A stretch of DNA of 31,751 nucleotides from a virus, in the IMG/VR virus record IMGVR_UViG_3300031712_000131, positions 1-31,751 of that record; one strand, 5' to 3'. The position numbers were made by a program, and so were the translations under genes. The notes under the pieces are model-generated. The model did not search any database, was not told the origin of the DNA, and saw only the letters and a list, made by a program, of their open reading frames with translations. This document shows positions 21,342-27,436 of the stretch, one piece after another. Positions within the stretch are counted from its first letter, which is position 1; each line of letters starts with the position of its first letter.

Positions 21342-21758
21342 ATGTGTCGTTTCTTCAAACTCGAGGGAAAGACGGCGGTCCCCGTCAGCTCTATCGAATG
21401 CCTTGAGTGGATTGTACAAGATCCTGATCATGGAGTTCGAAGAGTACGAAAGGATGAGTATCTTTCTGGGACCGAGGAGATCCTTGTATCAACTACTTTC
21501 CTCATGGGCATCAATCACCGCTGGATGGACGGAGCCGAGCCACTCCTATTTGAGACCATGGTATTCGGAGGAACTATGGATCAGGCCCAGTGGCGTTATT
21601 CGACATGGGAGAAGGCCGAGGCAGGCCACCAAGAAGTACTTGACCAGCTGCTCCGAGAGATGCCACACCTGAAGAGTAAGACTGGGTCCCCTCGCGAGTG
21701 CGTCCCCACCCGACACGAGAGAGTCATTCGTAACTTATGCCACCCAGAGAAAAAATAG
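21342..21758 (+). CDS. conserved phage hypothetical protein
   Basis: A 138-residue protein. The stretch ILVSTTFLMGINHRW ... EPLLFETMVFGG ... WRYSTWEKAEAGHQEVL resembles a small protein family common in actinophages and other tailed phages, whose function is unknown. It looks cytosolic. The stop is TAG. Confidence 0.7.
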   Translation: MCRFFKLEGKTAVPVSSIECLEWIVQDPDHGVRRVRKDEYLSGTEEILVSTTFLMGINHRWMDGAEPLLFETMVFGGTMDQAQWRYSTWEKAEAGHQEVLDQLLREMPHLKSKTGSPRECVPTRHERVIRNLCHPEKK

Positions 21759-21842
21759 TCATAGGTTATAGAAAGTTACTCGGCTTGACGTTGATAGCTT
21801 GCGCGGAATAGAAACGTAGAGTACCAAGAGATCGGAGGCGCA

Positions 21843-22343
21843 TTGATCACTTACTTGCAGGGTGACGCTACTCGTCCACAACCGAGTGAATCTAGAATCA
21901 TTATGCATATTTGCAATGATAGGGGCGGTTGGGGAAAGGGCTTCGTGTTGGCGTTATCCAAGCGCTGGACCGAACCGGAAGGGCAGTACCGGAAGTGGTA
22001 CAAGGAAGGGCACAACACTAGATCTGGTGACTTCGCCCTCGGTAATGTTGGCTGGGCTTTGGTCGGTCCTGGTCTCTGGGTCGCCAACATGATTGCCCAG
22101 GTTGGTTATGGGAGGGCTGGAAGTCTACAGCACGCGGTTGAAGAGGACCCAGGTCCATCACCGCTTCGATACGATGCACTTCGAACTTGCTTGACCAAGG
22201 TAGCAGAGAGCGCTCGCTCGAAGGGCTCCACTATTCACGCCCCGAGGATTGGGTGTGGACTCGCTGGTGGAAAGTGGGATCAGGTAGAACCTCTGATCCA
22301 AGAGACAATGGGTGATCTTCCAGTCTTCATCTACGACCTATGA
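21843..22343 (+). CDS. macrodomain (ADP-ribose-binding) protein
   Basis: A 166-residue single macrodomain. YLQGDAT (residues 4-10) and HICNDRGGWGKGF (22-34, with Asn25 at the ribose) form the ADP-ribose pocket; RIGCGLAGGKW (about 136-146) is the second glycine-rich loop. The pattern is nearest to the ADP-ribose-1''-phosphate phosphatase/deacylase branch, some of which remove ADP-ribose from nucleic acids or proteins. The start is TTG with GGAGG 4 nt upstream; no ATG is available nearby. Its TGA overlaps the next ATG (ATGA), which couples it to the SLOG protein. Confidence 0.92.
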   Translation: MITYLQGDATRPQPSESRIIMHICNDRGGWGKGFVLALSKRWTEPEGQYRKWYKEGHNTRSGDFALGNVGWALVGPGLWVANMIAQVGYGRAGSLQHAVEEDPGPSPLRYDALRTCLTKVAESARSKGSTIHAPRIGCGLAGGKWDQVEPLIQETMGDLPVFIYDL

Positions 22344-22798
22344 AATCGGCTGCTATCACGGGTCACCGTACTATTGGCCCCAAGAGTACGAAACGGGTGT
22401 GGACTGCAGCCGCTACCTTGCTTATGAACCTAAGTATTGACGAAGTCTACCTTGGTGGTGCAAGTGGGGTGGACACAGAATTTCTCAAGGCAGCCCTTCA
22501 CTACCGAGAAGGTATCAGGCCTAAACTCATCGTAGTGGTTCCGGACACCGTCGATAGACAACCCCTCTCGACTAGGAACTGGACTCGACGCGCAGACTTG
22601 GTCATCGAACTTCAGGAACCAATTACTGAGGACGATCACTACTTGAGCTACAAGAAGCGGAATGAGTACCTAGTGGACCGAGGGACCTTTGTAGTAGCGT
22701 TCTTCAACGGCAACTTCAAGTCAGGTACTGGGCAAGCCATCACCTACGCAAGAAAAGCCGGGAAGACCGTGTACACTATCCCTGTTTCGTTAGCGTGA
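22340..22798 (+). CDS. SLOG-superfamily (YpsA/LOG-like) Rossmann protein
   Basis: A 152-residue protein: AAITGHRTIGP at the N-terminus, LGGASGVDTEFLKAAL, then ADLVIELQEP and FVVAFFNGNFKSGTGQAI make the SLOG/DprA-like Rossmann fold that binds nucleotide or ADP-ribose-type ligands. Closest in feel to YpsA and short LOG proteins. It is coupled to the macrodomain gene (ATGA), which suggests a shared ligand. It might be a sensor, hydrolase or sponge of such signals. The 3' end overlaps the convergent gene by 23 nt. Confidence 0.82.
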   Translation: MKSAAITGHRTIGPKSTKRVWTAAATLLMNLSIDEVYLGGASGVDTEFLKAALHYREGIRPKLIVVVPDTVDRQPLSTRNWTRRADLVIELQEPITEDDHYLSYKKRNEYLVDRGTFVVAFFNGNFKSGTGQAITYARKAGKTVYTIPVSLA

Positions 22799-23225
22799 AC
22801 TCACGACCCCACGTCCCCTTGCAATCAGGGCAAACCCAGTGGGTGATCTTGTCCAAGCCCCTGTCTACTACTCCAATTTGCCTGAGACCAGGAGGACCCA
22901 TCTTGTGATCTCGTAGGTCAGCTTTGCAGTGAGGGCACTCCAAGGTCCCCTTCCAGACATGCCAGTAGGCGCCCCAGCCCTCGACCATAGTGAACACGGA
23001 GTTCGGGTTACCTTCAGGCGTATCCTCCGGGTAGACCTTTCGACGAATTAGCTCGTCGACAAGGAAATGCATGATCTCCTTGCTAGCCAAGGAGAAAAGA
23101 TTCCTCTCTTGATCCAAGATCTGGAGCAAGGTAAGGTCTGAAGCGCTGGGCCCAAGCCTCTTCAACGTTTCGATAGTGGTTTCTTTTCTGTCGTCACCTT
23201 TGATCGGTCTAGCATTGTTTCCCAT
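22776..23225 (-). CDS. zinc-ribbon hypothetical protein
   Basis: A 149-residue protein. The N-terminal half is helical (TLKRLGPSASDLTLLQILDQ; IMHFLVDELIRRKV); the C-terminal half has two Cys pairs (ECPHCKADL and VCPDCKGTW) forming a zinc ribbon. It is the last gene of an overlapping four-gene stack; its start lies 64 nt inside the gene before it. Stop TAG. Not recognised. Confidence 0.7.
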   Translation of the reverse strand: MGNNARPIKGDDRKETTIETLKRLGPSASDLTLLQILDQERNLFSLASKEIMHFLVDELIRRKVYPEDTPEGNPNSVFTMVEGWGAYWHVWKGTLECPHCKADLRDHKMGPPGLRQIGVVDRGLDKITHWVCPDCKGTWGREFTLTKQG

Positions 23226-23557
23226 ACATGCCTATCCAGAGTAGCGAGCCCGTTGGCCCAAGCATATAACACGAAAGCCTCGGGTTGACGTAGAATTTCT
23301 TCGTAGAACGGGGTCTCGACGGCAGCCCGCTCTTCTGGGGTTGCATCGCTCTTGAGGCCGAGGGTCTTCAGCCAGAGATCTCGAACCTTATGATCCTTCC
23401 CGATTACCTTGGTGGCTTCCTTCCGGGCCTCCTTGCTTTTTGTAGTCAGGTACCCACGAAGGGCAGAAAGCTCTGCCTGGGTCAAATGGGACAAGTCCGG
23501 AAGCGGTATGGGAGCCACCGGTCGTTGCGGGCTATCTTCCACGAGTACTAACGACAC
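23162..23557 (-). CDS. hypothetical protein
   Basis: A 131-residue mainly helical protein (LTQAELSALRGYLTTKSKEARKE; TPEERAAVETPFYEEILRQ). No motif recognised. It overlaps the gene before it by 26 nt and the gene after it by 64 nt. Confidence 0.65.
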   Translation of the reverse strand: MSLVLVEDSPQRPVAPIPLPDLSHLTQAELSALRGYLTTKSKEARKEATKVIGKDHKVRDLWLKTLGLKSDATPEERAAVETPFYEEILRQPEAFVLYAWANGLATLDRHVWETMLDRSKVTTEKKPLSKR

Positions 23558-23975
23558 CGGATGGTCTCATTCCGGCCACTGTAGTTGCTGGAGCGGTCGA
23601 AGTCACCTTAGTCCTAATCTCATCTGGGAGCCCCGCCCATGCATTCTTACTACGAGTCCTAGGGATTGGGTTGTGGAAGGTTACCTCGTAGACCATGACA
23701 CGCGGGGGTACCACCACCTGAGGGATTTGAGTATCTTCCAACTCGCGCGCAAAGTCGAGTAGAAGACGAAATTGGATGGTCTTCTTGGGGTCCCCACGGG
23801 TCCGGTCGGGGTGAAGGTCCGGTATCTTCTTCCGGAGTTCTTTCTTGAAGCGTGCTTTCAGGGACTCAAGTTTCTGAGTAGCTTCTTCTCGAGTACGCGC
23901 CCTTCGAATCGAATCGAAGTCCTCAGGACAGAACCCCATCTGCATTAGCAGATCTTCTATTGGTTTGAGGGGCAT
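23532..23975 (-). CDS. J-domain-like protein
   Basis: A 147-residue protein. ARFKKELRKKIPDLHPDRTRG (with HPD at 55-57) followed by a long helix (IQFRLLLDFARELED) matches helices II-III of a J domain, which stimulates Hsp70/DnaK ATPase. Loop length is unusual (PDLHPD). The rest (VVPPRVMVYEVTFHNP) is unknown. ATG 23975 fits better than 23999, which lies deeper in the upstream gene; either start overlaps that gene. Stop TAG. It may recruit host DnaK to a phage target. Confidence 0.65.
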   Translation of the reverse strand: MPLKPIEDLLMQMGFCPEDFDSIRRARTREEATQKLESLKARFKKELRKKIPDLHPDRTRGDPKKTIQFRLLLDFARELEDTQIPQVVVPPRVMVYEVTFHNPIPRTRSKNAWAGLPDEIRTKVTSTAPATTVAGMRPSGVVSTRGR

Positions 23976-24333
23976 CACAATTCTCTCCGATAGCCGCAAT
24001 TAGGGCTGAGAGATCCAGTGGCTTTGCAAGTAGCTTGCAGTCATTCGAGTCGACATACTCTCTCAGGTCCGCACTCATGCTCCCTGAACAGAAGAAAAAC
24101 CTGTGATGGTGGTCAGGAAAGTTCTCAGTCACCCAAGAGTGAAAGTCCCGCCCTGTCCCGTCAGGTAGCATCATGTCGGACATCACCAAAGAAAATACTC
24201 CACCCTGGAATGCCTTCTTGGCTTCTGTCACCGACCCCACCGCTGTAACAGTCAGTCCTAATGACTTGAGAATACGGGTGAAAGTACTCCTGAGTACTGG
24301 CTCGTCCTCAACTATAAGCATGTTCCCTGTCAT
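23923..24333 (-). CDS. single-domain response regulator (receiver)
   Basis: A 136-residue receiver domain with all key residues: acidic pair Asp10-Glu11, phospho-acceptor Asp53 (MSDMMLPDGTG), Ser near 83-85 and Lys104-Pro105. There is no output domain; the C-terminal 15 residues (PQTNRRSANADG) are a tail. It could take phosphate from a host histidine kinase or act as a decoy. GGGAGG lies 4 nt before the ATG. It is the first gene of the stack with the J-domain protein. GGTGTA lies 36 nt upstream. Confidence 0.92.
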   Translation of the reverse strand: MTGNMLIVEDEPVLRSTFTRILKSLGLTVTAVGSVTEAKKAFQGGVFSLVMSDMMLPDGTGRDFHSWVTENFPDHHHRFFFCSGSMSADLREYVDSNDCKLLAKPLDLSALIAAIGENCDAPQTNRRSANADGVLS

Positions 24334-24369
24334 GTTCCCTCCCTTCTTACACTAGTAACGGCTTTTCAG

Positions 24370-24375
24370 TACACC
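24370..24375 (-). promoter_or_regulatory. GGTGTA motif upstream of the receiver gene
   Basis: GGTGTA on the minus strand, 36 nt before the ATG at 24333, which has its own Shine-Dalgarno. Confidence 0.45.
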
Positions 24376-24453
24376 ACTTTAGGGGTTATTGATAATTTAT
24401 GGTTTACATGATGGTACATGCTCTCACCTAATAATCCTTCAGTGAGGTTGACC

Positions 24454-24459
24454 GGTGTA
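24454..24459 (+). promoter_or_regulatory. GGTGTA motif upstream of the zinc-ribbon gene
   Basis: CCGGTGTA, 68 nt before the ATG at 24528. The leader between is unusually long and no Shine-Dalgarno is seen. Confidence 0.4.
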
Positions 24460-24527
24460 GGATTAGAAGGCGGCTATTCTGGCTGACCTGTGAACCCGAA
24501 CTGAATCAACGAAACCATTCCCCAAAC

Positions 24528-24797
24528 ATGTCAGACTTCGAAGATAAGACCCTTAATTGCTGCGATTGTGGAAAAGACTTTGTATTTAGGTCAAAGGACC
24601 AGGAGTTCTTCTCTCGAATGAACTTCACAGATCCCCGCCGATGTAAACCATGCAGGGATATCAAGAAGGCACAGAAAGAGGGTCTACCAGCGCCAGCACC
24701 CAGTGGTGTCACATCTTTTCCCGAGGATGACTTCGGACCCAAGAAGAAGAGTAGCGGGGGTGGTGGGCGCCGACGTCGTGAGGATGACGGGTACTGA
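24528..24797 (+). CDS. zinc-ribbon protein (zf-trcl type)
   Basis: An 89-residue protein: DKTLNCCDCGKDFVF ... SRMNFTDPRRCKPCRDIKK is the probable-zinc-ribbon domain found in many bacteria and phages, with C-x2-C and C-x2-C. A linker and a Gly/Arg tail (GGGGRRRRED) suggest nucleic-acid contact. It ends 1 nt before the convergent kinase gene. Function not established. Confidence 0.85.
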   Translation: MSDFEDKTLNCCDCGKDFVFRSKDQEFFSRMNFTDPRRCKPCRDIKKAQKEGLPAPAPSGVTSFPEDDFGPKKKSSGGGGRRRREDDGY

Positions 24798-24798
24798 C

Positions 24799-25398
24799 TT
24801 AGGGGAACTTGATCTTGGAGAGCACGTGTAGTGCTTCCTTGTAAAGTTCGTCCTTAGATCCTTCGTTCCACAGTACATAGTCTGCAAGTTTGACTTTGTC
24901 ACTGATTGGAAGCTGAGAGCTGATGCGCGCGAGCGCCTCTTGCTCGTTGAACCCATCTCTGTCCATCAATCGTTGTAGTTGTATCTCGGATGATACTGCT
25001 ACAACGACTATGGGTCTGAACTCCAGGTGGTGCCCGTGTTCAATGAGTAGGGGAGCCTCAAACCCAACCAGTGGGTATTGGTCAACGGCCTGCTTTAGGC
25101 GAAGTCGTATCTCGTCATTCAAGTATCGACGGAGGGTGTTGTCAAGAACGGCCCTCTTCTTTGAATCCGTAAATACCAAAGCCCCCAATCTCGGACGATC
25201 AAGAGACCCGTCGGGGAGTAGAATGTCCCTTCCAAAGTTACTCACTAAGAGGGATAGCGCTGGGGTGCCCGGGGCCACTACGTCTCGAGCCACCACGTCG
25301 GCATCCACCATGCGGACCCCGTTATCCTGGTATAGTCTGGATATAACGCTCTTTCCACAAGCTATTCCACCAGTTAGCCCGAATATTCTACCCTTCAT
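24799..25398 (-). CDS. coaE: dephospho-CoA kinase
   Basis: A 199-residue P-loop kinase that adds the 3'-phosphate in the last step of CoA synthesis. FGLTGGIACGKS (P-loop, residues 6-17), MVDADVVARDV (substrate-binding DAD), GFEAPLLIEHG and RLMDRDG match CoaE over its full length. The start ATG 25398 has GGTGG and AGGAG just upstream with tight spacing. Rare in phages; it would secure CoA or NAD-like cofactor supply, or act on another nucleotide. Confidence 0.92.
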   Translation of the reverse strand: MKGRIFGLTGGIACGKSVISRLYQDNGVRMVDADVVARDVVAPGTPALSLLVSNFGRDILLPDGSLDRPRLGALVFTDSKKRAVLDNTLRRYLNDEIRLRLKQAVDQYPLVGFEAPLLIEHGHHLEFRPIVVVAVSSEIQLQRLMDRDGFNEQEALARISSQLPISDKVKLADYVLWNEGSKDELYKEALHVLSKIKFP

Positions 25399-25450
25399 CT
25401 CCTGCCACCATCTTCAAGGAAAAGATTGAAAGTCCTAGACATTTTGGTCC

Positions 25451-25456
25451 GGTGTA
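25451..25456 (+). promoter_or_regulatory. GGTGTA motif upstream of the carbonic anhydrase gene
   Basis: CCGGTGTA, 37 nt before the ATG at 25494, with AGGA lying between as a Shine-Dalgarno. Confidence 0.45.
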
Positions 25457-25493
25457 GATAAGTACCGCAACTTCAGTAGGAAAGACAACTAAA

Positions 25494-25970
25494 ATGAGCG
25501 AATTCACCACACTACCTGGGTTCAAAGAGGATCACCCTGATACACTAGTCATTCAGTGCAGTGATGGCCGGTTCAGTAAACCAATCTTTGAGCTACTCAG
25601 GAACAGCGGTTGTCAGCGGTACGATGTGATGGCGATGCCCGGCGGACCCGCGCTCCTGGACATGGTAGGAGCCTCGATTATTGAGTCAGAGGCCTGCCGG
25701 TCAGGAACCTCTTTTCTTGTCAAAGGGCACAAGATCAATACTATCCACTTGATTGCCCATGCAGGTTGCGGGTACTATCAGTATCGTTTCGGTGGTATGG
25801 GAAAAGTAGCTCTCCAGAATAAACAGATCGAAGATATGCAACATGCAGCTGCCTGGTTACGCAGACTAGACAGGAACATCTTGGTTCTTGCCTACTTTGC
25901 CTCTGTGAAGAATGGATCCATACTCTTCCAAGACGTGACAATTAACCTAAACAAGAGCCCGCTGTACTAA
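25494..25970 (+). CDS. beta-carbonic-anhydrase-like protein
   Basis: A 158-residue protein. QCSDGRF gives Cys22, the Asp24-Arg26 dyad, and HAGCGYY gives His89 and Cys92, the four-part zinc site of beta-carbonic anhydrases; MPGGPA also matches. The family usually has about 190-220 residues, so this is a compact version. It would convert CO2 and bicarbonate in the cytosol, but some relatives act on CS2 or COS. Coupled to the Nudix gene (1-nt gap). AGGA lies 12 nt before the ATG. Confidence 0.82.
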   Translation: MSEFTTLPGFKEDHPDTLVIQCSDGRFSKPIFELLRNSGCQRYDVMAMPGGPALLDMVGASIIESEACRSGTSFLVKGHKINTIHLIAHAGCGYYQYRFGGMGKVALQNKQIEDMQHAAAWLRRLDRNILVLAYFASVKNGSILFQDVTINLNKSPLY

Positions 25971-25971
25971 T

Positions 25972-26382
25972 ATGAGCCAACTTTTCTCGGTAACCGGATT
26001 ATTTGTCAAAAGGGGTCAGATACTTGTAGTATCGCGCAAAGACAACCCTGACGACTTTGGGCTACCCGGTGGGAAGATCGACCCGGGCGAGACAGCTGAG
26101 GAGGCTATCATACGGGAAGTATGGGAGGAGACTGGGATCGAGGTAATCCACTGTGAGCCTATCTTCGAAGACAAGGACCGAGTAGAATGTGGGGAGCCTC
26201 GCCCTTGTTTGGCATTTCTAATTCGATCTTGGAAGGGGGAGCCGCGTTCCAAAGAAGCTGGTGTTGTGAAGTGGGCAGATCAGTCGGTTATCACTGATCC
26301 ATCGACATCATTCCACGAGTACAATACTAGGCTTTTTGCGAGTATGTCTCCAGGATTGAAGGATGCTCTGCGGTTGGTCTGA
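25972..26382 (+). CDS. Nudix hydrolase
   Basis: A 136-residue Nudix protein with an intact box (GKIDPGETAEEAIIREVWEE and following TGI, residues 34-56). The family hydrolyses nucleoside diphosphates linked to X, for example oxidised dNTPs, ADP-ribose, NADH or CoA. The substrate cannot be told. It directly follows the carbonic anhydrase gene; its end overlaps the convergent gene by 56 nt. Confidence 0.95.
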   Translation: MSQLFSVTGLFVKRGQILVVSRKDNPDDFGLPGGKIDPGETAEEAIIREVWEETGIEVIHCEPIFEDKDRVECGEPRPCLAFLIRSWKGEPRSKEAGVVKWADQSVITDPSTSFHEYNTRLFASMSPGLKDALRLV

Positions 26383-26677
26383 GGCTCTCTAGGTTAGGGG
26401 GCGACGGGATTGTGTCCAGGTTATGGGAGTCGACGAACGTCGTTCGGTTCACCCCAAGGAACCGGCCCATCTCGTCGTAGGTTGGGTCTCGAACTGTGAA
26501 CTCATCCTCAAGTGCATCACAGATAGTGAAGATCCGAATCACTCGAGTACATGGGGAGAGTACGTGTAGTGGATCATCTTGCACATACACAAGGTTCCTC
26601 TCTGAGTCAACAAGGAGGACCCAAAAGAGATACCCCTCTGAGTCTTCAAAGATGGTACCTGGCTGAAGTTTAGTCAT
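26327..26677 (-). CDS. hypothetical protein
   Basis: A 116-residue protein. The N-terminal part (LQPGTIFEDSEGYLFWVLLVD) looks like a small beta domain. The sequence YDEMGRFLGVNRTTFVDS could be a short helix-turn-helix. Not recognised. It is divergent from the YqiJ-like gene across a palindrome. Stop TAG. Confidence 0.62.
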   Translation of the reverse strand: MTKLQPGTIFEDSEGYLFWVLLVDSERNLVYVQDDPLHVLSPCTRVIRIFTICDALEDEFTVRDPTYDEMGRFLGVNRTTFVDSHNLDTIPSPPNLESLRPTAEHPSILETYSQKA

Positions 26678-26695
26678 AGGGGTTACTTACGCCTT

Positions 26696-26723
26696 CCAAC
26701 AATCTTTTTCTGAAGATTGTTGG
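26696..26723. promoter_or_regulatory. 11-bp perfect inverted repeat between divergent genes
   Basis: CCAACAATCTT and AAGATTGTTGG flank a 6-nt loop. It lies between two divergent starts and 5 nt before a GGTGTA copy. It could be an operator, or an RNA hairpin ending antisense transcription. Confidence 0.55.
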
Positions 26724-26728
26724 CGACC

Positions 26729-26734
26729 GGTGTA
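26729..26734 (+). promoter_or_regulatory. GGTGTA start-proximal motif
   Basis: CCGGTGTA exactly 10 nt before the ATG at 26745. No Shine-Dalgarno. Confidence 0.5.
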
Positions 26735-26744
26735 ATAGCCGTAA

Positions 26745-27392
26745 ATGTCTGACTTTTTCAAGTGGTATAATCTGATCTTCTACATCCCGCTGGCAATCGG
26801 AATACTATCCGTACTTGGAGTCGGGTTTTCAGGTGCTGGTCACGACGTAGGGGTTCATGGGGACATCCACGGTGACTTTCACCTAGACGGGGATCATGAC
26901 GCTGAAGGGGATCAGGATGGGGAGGGACAGGGGAGTTGGTTACTTGGCTTCCTAGGGTTTGGGAGGGTACCACTTGCCATCTCATTCATGTCTCTGTCCT
27001 TGATATTTGCAGGTACTGGGATCTGCATGAACACGATACTCGGAGCACTCATCAAGGTGTGGAGTGGGTTCGCTCTTATCTCAGTAGCCGTTGCCTCCAT
27101 CACGATGTTCTTTGGTACTGCCTTCGTGAGTCGAACCGTGGGTAAGTTCATGCCCACCACTGAAACCGATTCAGTGAAGAAGGTAGACCTCATTGGGTGT
27201 ATTGGAACTGTCACCCTAGCTTGTGACAGTACTGGTGGGGTAGCTCAAATCACGAATAGGAGTGGGGACCGCTACCAAATCCAATGCAGGTCGGACAAGC
27301 CTATTGCCAAAGGCACTCCAATTCTAACCTTCGAATACAACGAAGCTCTTGATGTGTACACAATAGTTGTTGATCCCACCATTGGTGGGTGA
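26745..27392 (+). CDS. YqiJ/NfeD-like membrane protein, flotillin partner
   Basis: A 215-residue membrane protein. Helices lie near residues 9-30, 73-97 and 103-125, and a C-terminal OB-like domain (VDLIGCIGTVTLACDSTGG ... TFEYNEALDVYTIVV) follows, the YqiJ/NfeD layout. The loop between helices 1 and 2 (about 32-61) is very rich in His, Asp and Gly (GDIHGDFHLDGDHDAEGD) and could bind metal. YqiJ proteins pair with YqiK flotillins, as here with the next gene 44 nt on. In the cell it would sit in the inner membrane. Confidence 0.82.
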   Translation: MSDFFKWYNLIFYIPLAIGILSVLGVGFSGAGHDVGVHGDIHGDFHLDGDHDAEGDQDGEGQGSWLLGFLGFGRVPLAISFMSLSLIFAGTGICMNTILGALIKVWSGFALISVAVASITMFFGTAFVSRTVGKFMPTTETDSVKKVDLIGCIGTVTLACDSTGGVAQITNRSGDRYQIQCRSDKPIAKGTPILTFEYNEALDVYTIVVDPTIGG

Positions 27393-27402
27393 GTTTATTA
27401 AA

Positions 27403-27418
27403 CCCTGCTCTCGCAGGG
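27403..27418 (+). promoter_or_regulatory. hairpin between YqiJ-like and flotillin genes
   Basis: CCCTGC-TCTC-GCAGGG, right after a second hairpin CCCACC/GGTGGG at the end of the YqiJ-like gene. GGGGGAAAG and an ATG followed at once by TAA (27424) lie between it and the flotillin ATG. May tune the ratio of the two proteins. Confidence 0.4.
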
Positions 27419-27436
27419 GGAAAGATGTAAATCAAA

